DNA from: Negativibacillus sp.
GTDB lineage: Bacteria > Bacillota > Clostridia > Oscillospirales > Ruminococcaceae
Direction: 5' to 3'
Length of the DNA stretch: 55,727 nucleotides
NCBI GenBank assembly: GCA_020024325.1
Contig: JAHHTY010000004.1
Location: 1 to 55,727, forward strand
Each line of letters opens with the position of its first letter. Position 1 is the first letter of the stretch. The notes under the pieces were generated by a model. That model saw only the letters and a program-made list of their open reading frames with translations, had not been told where the DNA came from and did no database searches. A program made the position numbers and the translations under genes. Positions 1-7,278 of the stretch are shown here, piece by piece.

Positions 1-116
1 GTATTATTTATAGACTCAATCACAAAAAGTTTTTGTTTTAGCATAATCGTCTTTTCCAAAAGAATGTACACAATTTTAGGCAAAAATTATACTGATACTA
101 ATGGCTTTATTTTAGC

Positions 117-160
117 TATTTTTCAAACGCTTGTTTGAAAAATAAGACCTTTTTATACAA
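117..160 (+). promoter_or_regulatory. Promoter with overlapping palindromic operator upstream of the GrdX-like gene
   Basis: A perfect 12-bp inverted repeat (arms 117-128 and 133-144, 4-nt spacer GCTT) overlaps a likely -35 element, TTGTTT at 131-136, which is 17 bp from a -10 element TATACA at 154-159. A dyad sitting on the -35 box fits a repressor operator, and the TetR-family gene at 597-1310 is the obvious candidate. It could alternatively be a terminator of a gene upstream of the window, since a modest T-run follows. A strong ribosome binding site GGAGG lies at 184-188. Confidence 0.55.
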
Positions 161-195
161 AATTTATTGTAGATTTATACTTTGGAGGTTTTATT

Positions 196-582
196 ATGTA
201 TAACTTGGATCAATGTATTTTTGTAACAAATAATGATCGCGTTGCCTTAAAATTTAAGGGCAGTGCCAAAGAAATTATTCTTTTGGAAGAATATCGCGAC
301 GTCCTTTTAAAAGCACGTGATTTGATTTATGCCGGTCACAAACTTTTAACACATCCACAGGCTTCCAGCTTAAAACCTAACCAAACTCCATACCGCTCCA
401 TCTTGTTGTATGGAGAAAAACAGGCTCTGGACACAGATGCTGTTATGCTGATTGAAAAAGCAATCGAAAACTTTGATAAGTGGCAGGATATTCGCCAAAC
501 ACCTGAATATAATGCCAAAATTGCAAATGATTACAAAACCATTGATCTGTCAATGATCGAAAATATTATATCAAAATTATAA
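196..582 (+). CDS. grdX: GrdX-like protein of a glycine/sarcosine/betaine reductase cluster
   Basis: A 128-residue soluble protein with no signal peptide or membrane segment. It resembles GrdX, a small protein of unknown function found in the grd operons of Stickland fermenters. The supporting stretch is an N-terminal FVTNN motif (about residues 9-13) and the central HPQASSLKPNQTPYRS segment (about residues 53-68). Its length fits the family. It opens a run of genes that continues with a TetR regulator (15 bp gap) and GrdE- and GrdB-type subunits, and this context strongly supports the call. The start has a clean GGAGG site 7 bp upstream. GrdX has no known enzymatic role; an accessory or regulatory function in the reductase cluster is inference. 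Confidence 0.75.
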   Translation: MYNLDQCIFVTNNDRVALKFKGSAKEIILLEEYRDVLLKARDLIYAGHKLLTHPQASSLKPNQTPYRSILLYGEKQALDTDAVMLIEKAIENFDKWQDIRQTPEYNAKIANDYKTIDLSMIENIISKL

Positions 583-596
583 GGACCCGTATTATA

Positions 597-1310
597 ATGT
601 TTATTGAAATTCCTGAAGGTGCTACACACTCCTTTTTTAAAAATCTCAAACGAAAAGATTATGTCGAAAAAGCAGCTGAAATTATCCAAAACGAAGGTAT
701 AGAAGCGGTTAGTATCAGACGAATTGCAAAGGAACTTGACTGTTCGACCACTGCAATGTACCGTCATTTTCACAATCTAAACGAACTGTTGTTTTATGCT
801 CAATTAAGCGCATTAAATACGTATATTTATAACCTTCAACAAAGGTCTTCTTCCTGGAAGTCCATTTGGGATACCCATTTTGATATATGGGAGCTTTATT
901 CTGACCAGGCTTTTCGCAAACCGAAAGCCTTTGAGCTGATTTTCTACCAAAACATGAATAAAAATCTTGGCTCGGCCTTAAAGGAATATTATGAAATGTT
1001 TCCGGAAGCAATCGTTAACCTTACACCTCTTGTTAAAAATATGCTTGAAATTCCGGGATTTTATGAACGTGACTGGCAGATTGTGCAGCAAATTGTGGAG
1101 CAGGGTTTTTTGAGTGAGGAAAGCGGCAAAAAAATCAATCACATTGAATGCAATCTTTTTCTGGGATATTTTAAATATGTTCAGGAAACCAATATTCAGC
1201 CCGAGGAGATTCCAACACTTGTGAATCAATTCATGAATGAAATAAAAGAGATCATTTCTCTTTATGTTACCTTTGAAGGCAACAAGACATTACACAAAAT
1301 TTCTCTGTAA
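597..1310 (+). CDS. TetR/AcrR-family transcriptional regulator
   Basis: A 237-residue protein with a TetR-type N-terminal helix-turn-helix at about residues 20-68: KAAEIIQNEGIEAVSIRRIA, then CSTTAMYRHFHN as the recognition helix. The C-terminal two thirds is a helical ligand-binding and dimerisation domain that does not point to a ligand. It lies 15 bp after the GrdX-like gene, probably in the same transcript, and is followed by a strong terminator at 1319-1351. Two palindrome-bearing promoters flank it, one before the GrdX-like gene and one before the GrdE-like gene. The simplest model is a repressor that senses the reductase substrate and controls both transcripts, but this is inferred from position only. 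Confidence 0.85.
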   Translation: MFIEIPEGATHSFFKNLKRKDYVEKAAEIIQNEGIEAVSIRRIAKELDCSTTAMYRHFHNLNELLFYAQLSALNTYIYNLQQRSSSWKSIWDTHFDIWELYSDQAFRKPKAFELIFYQNMNKNLGSALKEYYEMFPEAIVNLTPLVKNMLEIPGFYERDWQIVQQIVEQGFLSEESGKKINHIECNLFLGYFKYVQETNIQPEEIPTLVNQFMNEIKEIISLYVTFEGNKTLHKISL

Positions 1311-1318
1311 CCATCATT

Positions 1319-1358
1319 CCCCCTACTATGAAATTAGTTCATAGTAGGGGGATTTTTA
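1319..1358 (+). terminator. Rho-independent terminator after the TetR gene
   Basis: A 14-bp perfect stem starting CCCCCTACTATG (1319-1332 pairing with 1338-1351, 5-nt loop) is followed by a T-rich tract. It separates the grdX-tetR transcript from the reductase genes, which have their own promoter at 1443-1471. Confidence 0.9.
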
Positions 1359-1442
1359 TTTGTCCTCTTATTTATTTTGATCATTCCCTTTGATAAATTG
1401 TGAACAAAGCAACCAAACTTCGCATTTATAATAAAAAATATA

Positions 1443-1494
1443 TTGATTATCGCGATAACATATGTTATATTCAACATAAAGGTTATCGCGGCAA
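1443..1494 (+). promoter_or_regulatory. Promoter and paired operator-like sites for the reductase genes
   Basis: TTGATT (1443-1448) and TATATT (1466-1471), separated by 17 bp, make a good sigma-A promoter. A perfect 12-bp palindrome TTATCGCGATAA occupies 1447-1458 in the spacer, and a partial copy TTATCGCGGCAA lies at 1483-1494, just past the expected start point. A second perfect palindrome ATAACATATGTTAT (1455-1468) overlaps the -10 region. Two copies of TTATCGCG 36 bp apart, bracketing the promoter, look like repressor sites. The TetR protein encoded just upstream is the likely binder, though these palindromes differ from the one at 117-144. Confidence 0.6.
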
Positions 1495-1569
1495 TCTCCA
1501 AAACCAGAGGATGGTTTCACATTATTCTAAAAGAGATTGGCAAACCTACAAAAAAGGAGGTACACATTC

Positions 1570-2859
1570 ATGAAGTTGGAATTAGGTAAAATCTTCATCA
1601 AGGATCTTCAGTTCAAAGACAAAACTTATGTTGAAAATGGTGTTCTCTATGTAAACAAAGAGGAAGTGGAAGCTCTCGTTCTTGAGGACGACAAATTAGC
1701 TTCTTGCCATCTTGAAATTGCAAGACCCGGTGAATCTGTTCGTATTACCCCGGTAAAAGATGTCATTGAACCTCGCGTAAAAGTTTCTGGCGGCGGCGAA
1801 ATTTTCCCAGGCGTAATTGGTAAAGTTAGCCCAACTGTTGGCAGCGGCAGAACTCATGCTTTAGAAGGTTGCTGTGTTGTTACTGTTGGTAAAATTGTAG
1901 GTTTCCAGGAAGGTGTTATCGATATGAGCGGTCCTGCCGCAGAATATTGTCCATTCTCCAAAACCTGCAATCTGTGCGTAGTAATGGAGCCAAACGGCGA
2001 GTTGGAAACTCATGTTTATGAAAAAGCTGCACGTTTAGCCGGTTTAAAGGTTGCTAATTATCTGGGTCAGGCTGCAAAAGAACTTGTACCTGACGAAGTT
2101 GAAACCTTTGAAACAAAACCTATTTTTGAACAGGCTGCTATGTACCCGGATCTCCCTAAAGTAGGTTACATCCATATGCTCCAGTCCCAGGGCTTGTTGC
2201 ATGATACATATTACTATGGTGTAGATGCAAAACAAATTGTACCTACTATCATGTATCCAACCGAAATTATGGATGGTGCTATTGTTTCCGGTAACTGTGT
2301 TGCACCTTGTGACAAAGTTACAACCTTCCATCACTTGCATAATCCTGTTATCGAGGATTGCTATAAACACCACGGAAAAGATATTAACTTTATGGGCGTT
2401 ATCCTGACAAACGAAAACGTGTTCCTTGCAGATAAAGAGCGTCATTCCGATATGGTTGCAAAACTTTGTCAGTGGATGCAGCTGGACGGCGTTTTGATTA
2501 CCGAAGAAGGTTACGGCAACCCGGATACCGACCTGATGATGAACTGCCACAAGGTAGAACTTGCAGGAACAAAAGTGGTTCTCATCACCGATGAATTCCC
2601 GGGCAAAGACGGTAAATCCCAATCTCTGGCTGATACTTGCAAAGAAGCAGATGCACTGTCCTCTTGCGGACAGGGTAATGCAACCTTACAGTTCCCTGCA
2701 ATGGATCATGTAATCGGTACACAGGATTACATTGAAATGCAGATCGGCGGCTGGGCAGGATGTGTAAATCCAGACGGAAGCTTTGAAGCAGAACTGCAGA
2801 TTATCATTGCATCCACCATTGCAAACGGTTATAACCGTCTTGCTGCTAGAGGTTACTAA
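1570..2859 (+). CDS. Glycine/sarcosine/betaine reductase component B, pyruvoyl proprotein subunit (GrdE/GrdG/GrdI family)
   Basis: A 429-residue protein of the GrdE/GrdG/GrdI family, the proprotein subunit of substrate-specific component B. Component B uses a pyruvoyl carbonyl to bind the amine substrate (glycine, sarcosine or betaine) and passes the carboxymethyl group to selenoprotein A. In the known family the proprotein is cleaved at a cysteine that becomes the pyruvoyl group. Here the matching motif SGNCVAPCDK places that cysteine at residue 243. The length (known GrdE is about 428) and the immediately following GrdB-type selenoprotein confirm the assignment. The start at 1570 has an AAAGGAGG site; an upstream TTG at 1537 has none. 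The substrate cannot be told from the sequence by eye. Confidence 0.9.
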   Translation: MKLELGKIFIKDLQFKDKTYVENGVLYVNKEEVEALVLEDDKLASCHLEIARPGESVRITPVKDVIEPRVKVSGGGEIFPGVIGKVSPTVGSGRTHALEGCCVVTVGKIVGFQEGVIDMSGPAAEYCPFSKTCNLCVVMEPNGELETHVYEKAARLAGLKVANYLGQAAKELVPDEVETFETKPIFEQAAMYPDLPKVGYIHMLQSQGLLHDTYYYGVDAKQIVPTIMYPTEIMDGAIVSGNCVAPCDKVTTFHHLHNPVIEDCYKHHGKDINFMGVILTNENVFLADKERHSDMVAKLCQWMQLDGVLITEEGYGNPDTDLMMNCHKVELAGTKVVLITDEFPGKDGKSQSLADTCKEADALSSCGQGNATLQFPAMDHVIGTQDYIEMQIGGWAGCVNPDGSFEAELQIIIASTIANGYNRLAARGY

Positions 2860-2879
2860 TTCAGGAAGGAGACATCATC

Positions 2880-4184
2880 ATGGCTAAATTTAGAGTAGTA
2901 CATTATATAAATCAGTTTTTCGCTGGTTTGGGCGGTGAAGAAAAAGCGGATCTCCGTCCTGAAATTCGTGATTCTGTTTTAGGTCCCGGTGTTGCTTTGA
3001 AAGCAAGTTTAGGGGATGATTATGAAATCGTTGCAACCGTTATCTGCGGCGATAACTATTTCGGTGAAAATCTGGACGAAGCTACCGACACCATTCTGAA
3101 AATGATAGAAGAATACAAACCTGATGTGTTTGTTGCCGGTCCTGCTTTCAACGCCGGTCGTTATGGTGTAGCTTGCGGTACAATTTGTAAAGCAGTAGAA
3201 GAACGTCTTGGCATCCCTTCCGTTACCGGTATGTATGTAGAAAATCCTGGTGTTGATATGTTCCGCAAGGATGTCATCATTGTAGAAACAGGCAACTCTG
3301 CTGCAAAACTGAGTGCTGCAATGCCTAAATTAAGCTCTCTTGTTAAGAAGATGGCTAATAAAGAAGAAATTCTCGGACCAAAAGAAGAAGGCTATCACGA
3401 AAGAGGAATTCGTGTAAACTACTTTGCAGACAAACGCGGTTCCGAAAGAGCTATTGAAATGCTGGTTAATAAATTAAAAGGTGAGGAATATCATACCGAC
3501 CTTCCTATGCCAGTATTTGACCGTGTAGAACCTGCTGCTCCAATTAAAGATATTAAAAAAGCAAAAATCGCTGTTGTTACCTCCGGCGGTATTGTTCCAC
3601 AGGGTAACCCAGACCATATCGAGTCTTCCAATGCTACCAAATGGGGCAAATATGACATCACCGGTATGGATAGATTGTCCGCTGACGAATTTACTACCAT
3701 TCACGGCGGTTATGACAGACAGTTTGCAATGCAGAATCCTAACGTAGTTGTTCCTCTGGATGCTCTTCGCCAGCTGGAAAAAGAAGGCGAATTCGGTGAA
3801 TTGGTCAACTACTTCTGTGCTACAACCGGTACCGGTACTGCAACAGCTTCTGCTGCAAAATTCGGTTCTGAAATTGGTCAGATGCTGATTGATGAACACG
3901 TCGATGGCGTCATCCTTGTTTCCACGTGAGGCACCTGTACACGTTGTGGTGCAACGATGGTAAAAGGCATTGAAAAATACGGCATTCCAGTTGTTCATAT
4001 GGCTACTGTTGTTCCAATTTCTCTGACAATCGGTGCAAACCGAATCATTCCTGGTGTTGGTATTCCATATCCAATCGGCGATCCACTTCAGGGTGAAAAA
4101 GACAGCTACAAACTGCGTCTAAAGATGGTGAAAAAGGCTCTGGAAGTTCTCCAAACTCCTGTAACAGAACAGACCGTTTTCTAA
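2880..4184 (+). CDS. Glycine/sarcosine/betaine reductase component B, selenocysteine subunit (GrdB/GrdF/GrdH family)
   Basis: The reading frame is interrupted by one TGA at 3927-3929 and continues to TAA at 4182-4184, giving 434 residues with selenocysteine at residue 350. The residues around it, ST-U-GTCTRCG, match the known selenocysteine site of GrdB-type proteins, with the UxxCxxC pattern, and the length matches the family (about 436). A short stem-loop follows the TGA at once (GCACC at 3931-3935 with GGTGC at 3948-3952), as expected for a bacterial SECIS element. The protein is the partner of the upstream pyruvoyl subunit (20-bp gap) and performs reductive cleavage of the substrate C-N bond. 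An automatic annotator would likely split it into 2880-3929 and 3957-4184. Selenocysteine machinery and GrdA, GrdC and GrdD must be encoded elsewhere. Confidence 0.93.
3927..3955 (+). promoter_or_regulatory. Selenocysteine TGA codon with candidate SECIS stem-loop
   Basis: The in-frame TGA (3927-3929) is directly followed by a hairpin: five pairs GCACC/GGTGC around a 12-nt loop (3936-3947). An alternative GTTG/CAAC stem at 3943-3955 overlaps it. In bacteria the SelB-binding element lies right after the UGA inside the coding sequence, which fits here. The exact SelB-contacting loop bases cannot be assigned by eye. Confidence 0.7.
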
Positions 4185-4217
4185 ACAGAAATTTCCAATC
4201 GTAATAAGCCGACATAC

Positions 4218-4255
4218 AAAGCCGCTGCAACAATATCATTGTCGGCAGCGGCTTT
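4218..4255 (+). terminator. Hairpin between the GrdB-type gene and the transporter gene
   Basis: An 11-bp perfect stem, AAAGCCGCTGC (4218-4228) with GCAGCGGCTTT (4245-4255), plus an inner ACAAT/ATTGT stem. There is no good T-run after it, so it is more likely a partial terminator or mRNA-processing and stabilising hairpin that sets the ratio of reductase to transporter than a full stop. Confidence 0.5.
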
Positions 4256-4293
4256 CCTAATGAATACTCCTTGATTTTTCGAAAGGTGGTACC

Positions 4294-5451
4294 ATGATGA
4301 CAGAGAAAAGTTTGGATAATAAAGTAAACTTCCGTCGCGTTTTAATTCTTGCTGGTGCTGTGATTGCCTTTACAATTGGTTCAGGATTTGCTACTGGACA
4401 GGAAATCATTCAGTATTACACAGCATATGGTATTCAAGGTATCTTTGCAACATTATTATTTGCAGTATTTTTTATCTATTATAACTATAACTTTGCAAAA
4501 GTAGGTACAGAACAGAAATTTGAAAGAGGCAATGATATTTATAAATATTATTGTGGTAATAAAATCGGCACATTTATGGATTATTATTCCACCCTGTTTT
4601 GTTATATGTCCTTCTTTGTTATGGTAGGCGGCGCTGCTTCTACTTTGAATCAAGAGTATAATCTACCTGTTTGGGTTGGTGCCGTTATTCTTGTCACTCT
4701 CAGCATCCTATCAACTATTGGTGGTTTAAGTTCTCTGGTAGATAAAATTGGTATTGTTGGACCGGTTATTGTTGTTCTTTGTATCTCGATTGGTGTTATT
4801 ACTCTTGTTAACGACCATTCTCAATTAGCAGCCGGTATGGAAATTGTAAAAAACGGTGCCTTTGAGGGTGCAACCGCTACAGAAACAATTAAAAATGCCG
4901 GACCAAACTGGATCAGCTCCGCAGTATCCTATGCTGGATTTGTTCTTTTATGGTTTGCAAGTTTCACCACCGCTTTAGGCTCTCAAAACAAGAAAAAGGA
5001 ACTTCTGTCAGGTATTTATATTGGTACTGCTGCAATTTGTGTTGCAATCGTCCTGATTATGTTAGCTCAAATTGCTAATATCAATGAAGCCGGCTATTCT
5101 AATCCTGCAATCCATGTATGGAATGCAGATATTCCAAATCTGATTTTAGCAGAACGAATTTGGAAACCTTTTTCTTCTGTATTTGCTATTGTTGTATTTG
5201 CCGGAATTTATACTACCGCAGTACCTTTGCTGTATAACCCGGTAGCACGCTTTGCAAAAGAAGGCACCCCAAGATTCCGCTGGCTTACTGTGATTCTTGG
5301 TGTTGTTGGTTTAATTGTAGGTCTATATCTTCCATTCCGTGTTTTAGTTAATATCATCTATGTTCTGAATGGTTATGTAGGCGCTGTGCTTATTTTGTTT
5401 ATGCTTAGAAGAAATTATCTGGACTGGAAAGAAAAACGAACCAAAGAATAG
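4294..5451 (+). CDS. YkvI-family membrane transporter
   Basis: A 385-residue polytopic membrane protein with about ten hydrophobic segments spread from residue 15 to 377. The first carries a broken-helix signature GSGFATGQE (about residues 29-37), typical of the sodium-symporter (LeuT/APC-like) fold. It resembles the YkvI family (COG3949) of Firmicutes, whose substrates are mostly unknown. It follows the two reductase subunits by 109 bp on the same strand, so uptake of the reductase substrate is the natural inference. Betaine reductase clusters usually carry a BCCT-type transporter instead, so the different transporter class hints at a different substrate or a convergent solution. The start is preceded by GAAAGGTGG. 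Confidence 0.75.
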   Translation: MMTEKSLDNKVNFRRVLILAGAVIAFTIGSGFATGQEIIQYYTAYGIQGIFATLLFAVFFIYYNYNFAKVGTEQKFERGNDIYKYYCGNKIGTFMDYYSTLFCYMSFFVMVGGAASTLNQEYNLPVWVGAVILVTLSILSTIGGLSSLVDKIGIVGPVIVVLCISIGVITLVNDHSQLAAGMEIVKNGAFEGATATETIKNAGPNWISSAVSYAGFVLLWFASFTTALGSQNKKKELLSGIYIGTAAICVAIVLIMLAQIANINEAGYSNPAIHVWNADIPNLILAERIWKPFSSVFAIVVFAGIYTTAVPLLYNPVARFAKEGTPRFRWLTVILGVVGLIVGLYLPFRVLVNIIYVLNGYVGAVLILFMLRRNYLDWKEKRTKE

Positions 5452-5538
5452 TTTGAAATTTTAAACCTCCTACACTTCAAGCCCTATATGTTTTTCCTTA
5501 AATTTCCCCATCCAATCTAGTTACAGATAATCCTCGAT

Positions 5539-5570
5539 AAAAAAAGACGGTTTTTACCGTCTTTTTTTAT
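5539..5570 (+). terminator. Rho-independent terminator after the transporter gene
   Basis: A stem of AAAAAGACGG (5541-5550) with CCGTCTTTTT (5557-5566), a 6-nt loop and a T-run. The A-run on the other side lets it act on both strands, also ending the HAD gene that converges from the right. Confidence 0.85.
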
Positions 5571-5581
5571 TTTCTTTCATT

Positions 5582-6244
5582 TTATTCCTCAAGCAGCAGC
5601 CTTGAAAGCTCCGCTACACTGTTCACCACAAAAGTCGCCCCTGCTTTTTCCAGTTCTCCCGGCTGAGAATAACCATAAGTAACACCAATACTGTCAAGAT
5701 TATGTTCTTTTGCTCCTTCAATATCAAAGCAACGATCTCCAATCATTACGGTTTTTTTCGGATTGGCTGCTCCAAATTTTTCTAATTGCTTTAAAGCTTC
5801 CTGCACCACCTCTTCTTTTCTTACTCTGCTTCCGTCCAGTTCGCTGCCAACCACCACATCGAAATAATCCGCAATGTTAAAATGACTTAAAATTTTCTCA
5901 ACAAATACAGTCGGTTTACTGGATGCCACCGCTAAACGGCATCCGCCGCAATGCAGCTGACTGAGCAGCTCAGCAATTCCTTCATAAATACTGTTCTCAT
6001 ACAGACCTACCTCAGAAAAACGCTCCCGATATTTTTCTACTGCTTTCTGCGCATTTTGGCTGCTCATACCATAAAACTGCATAAAGCTATCTTGTAACGG
6101 CGGACCGATAAACGGTTCCAATTTGGTATTATCCGATTCATAGATGCCAAAATGATTCAGCGCATACTGCACACAGGTGGTGATTCCTACCTTTGGGTCG
6201 GTCAGTGTTCCATCCAAATCAAACAGTAAATAGCGATATTTCAA
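5582..6244 (-). CDS. HAD-superfamily hydrolase, phosphoglycolate phosphatase-like
   Basis: A HAD subfamily IA phosphatase of about 220 residues. Motif I is DLDGTLTD near the N-terminus (nucleophile and acid aspartates), motif II is the serine of VASSKP, and motif IV is MIGDRCFDIEGA. A helical cap domain (C1 type) lies between motifs I and II. Relatives dephosphorylate phosphoglycolate, pyrophosphate or nucleotides; the substrate cannot be fixed here. I chose a TTG start at 6244 because AGAGGGG lies 8 bp upstream; an in-frame ATG at 6274 has no ribosome binding site and would add ten residues. A TATAAT at 6290-6295 (- strand) is the likely -10 box. The gene converges on the + strand transporter with a shared terminator. 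Confidence 0.85.
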   Translation of the reverse strand: MKYRYLLFDLDGTLTDPKVGITTCVQYALNHFGIYESDNTKLEPFIGPPLQDSFMQFYGMSSQNAQKAVEKYRERFSEVGLYENSIYEGIAELLSQLHCGGCRLAVASSKPTVFVEKILSHFNIADYFDVVVGSELDGSRVRKEEVVQEALKQLEKFGAANPKKTVMIGDRCFDIEGAKEHNLDSIGVTYGYSQPGELEKAGATFVVNSVAELSRLLLEE

Positions 6245-6296
6245 CTTTGTTTCCCCTCTCTTTTCATTTCTCATAAATTTTTATCTTGGATTATAG

Positions 6297-6327
6297 AAAA
6301 AATGCGGCATCAAAATGTGATGCCGCA
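6297..6327 (-). terminator. Rho-independent terminator after the exported-protein gene
   Basis: A 10-bp stem, TGCGGCATCA (6303-6312) with TGATGCCGCA (6318-6327). On the - strand it is followed by six T at 6297-6302. It ends the gene at 6333-7136 just before the HAD promoter. Confidence 0.85.
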
Positions 6328-6332
6328 CAAAA

Positions 6333-7136
6333 TTACATCTTACCTTTTTCTTTCAGGGTTGATGCCATTATCTTTATTACTCTGTCCAGTGCCGGACTTT
6401 TCTGTGCTGTGGATGCACCGAATAAAACATAGTCATAATCTTTTCCGTGAAGGATAATACATTCTTCCGCCGATTTCTCATCAGAATATGCAATGCGAAT
6501 TGCACTCATCTCACTGTTTTCGGTATAGCTTTCCGCATGAGAATCGTCCTGTGCTGCCATTGCATGATTAAATGTCGAAACAACCTCTCGTCTAATCTGG
6601 TAATCTGCGATTCCTTTTGAAATTTGAGCAGCTGATTTATTTAATGATGCTATCGTCAAAAATCCGGTGTACATTCCGTACATCAAGCCATTCTCATCAA
6701 TAATTTCCTCTGTCAATGCAGTTTCGTGGTCGAAGACTCTTAAACGAACCAAAAATTCGTTTTCGCCGTTCTTGTCCTGCAAAAAAAGGTCACAAGCATT
6801 CCTGTCCACCTTTTCCATTGTCACGTTTTGGGGATAATCAAAGCTGCCATAACGCAGTTTTGCTGTTTTTTGCAGAACCGAAACTCCCTTGTTGCTGCCT
6901 TTAGATGCTGTCTTTTTTGCTTTTTGGGTATCCTGTTGTCCCTTTTTCTGCTCTTCCTTTTTTTCCGACTTAGAGATAACCTTGCGTTTGGTTGCTTTTT
7001 TTGCTGCTGATTCTTCGTTTCGCACAACGTTGTTTGCGGCTGCCCTCATTGTTTTTTCGGAATCTGCAAAAGCTGTCACCGAAACAGACAGTGCCATTGC
7101 TGCTGCCAAAATAACGGATACCATTTTTTTCCACAT
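6333..7136 (-). CDS. Exported protein of unknown function
   Basis: A protein of 267 residues with a clear Sec signal peptide: MWKKM, a hydrophobic core (about residues 5-20), then a probable signal peptidase site after AFA. A lysine-, serine- and glutamine-rich linker follows at about residues 30-90, which looks disordered and would suit a position in the cell wall. The remainder is an alpha/beta domain I do not recognise by eye; it has the flavour of a small lipoprotein or PsbP-like domain. No lipobox cysteine is present, so it is secreted or wall-associated rather than lipidated. I chose the ATG at 7136 because a GAGGT site is placed correctly, and the signal peptide then starts at residue 1. 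An ATG at 7157 is less likely. Confidence 0.7.
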   Translation of the reverse strand: MWKKMVSVILAAAMALSVSVTAFADSEKTMRAAANNVVRNEESAAKKATKRKVISKSEKKEEQKKGQQDTQKAKKTASKGSNKGVSVLQKTAKLRYGSFDYPQNVTMEKVDRNACDLFLQDKNGENEFLVRLRVFDHETALTEEIIDENGLMYGMYTGFLTIASLNKSAAQISKGIADYQIRREVVSTFNHAMAAQDDSHAESYTENSEMSAIRIAYSDEKSAEECIILHGKDYDYVLFGASTAQKSPALDRVIKIMASTLKEKGKM

Positions 7137-7214
7137 AAAATACAACCTCACTTTCATCTTGTTAGCAATATGGGATTTTTATAGTATACTACAATCTTTC
7201 CCATTCTGCAAGGA

Positions 7215-7263
7215 AACAAACAGGCAGCTGCCACAAAGACAGCTGCCTGTTTGTTATTTTTTT
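7215..7263. terminator. Hairpin between the exported-protein and F420-ligase-like genes
   Basis: A 16-bp perfect stem, arms 7215-7230 and 7240-7255, loop of 9 nt. It lies just past the stop of the - strand gene at 7279 and probably ends it. The T-run is actually better on the + strand (7256-7263), so it can act in either direction. Confidence 0.7.
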
Positions 7264-7278
7264 ATAGTGCAATGTCGA

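Noticed and set aside
2880..3929. Stop codon at 3927 as a frameshift or pseudogene end
   Set aside because: The downstream frame continues with highly conserved GrdB sequence and the TGA sits exactly at the known selenocysteine position, so it is recoding, not decay.
4218..4255. Hairpin as the SECIS element
   Set aside because: Bacterial SECIS elements lie immediately after the UGA; this hairpin is about 290 nt further on and past the true stop.
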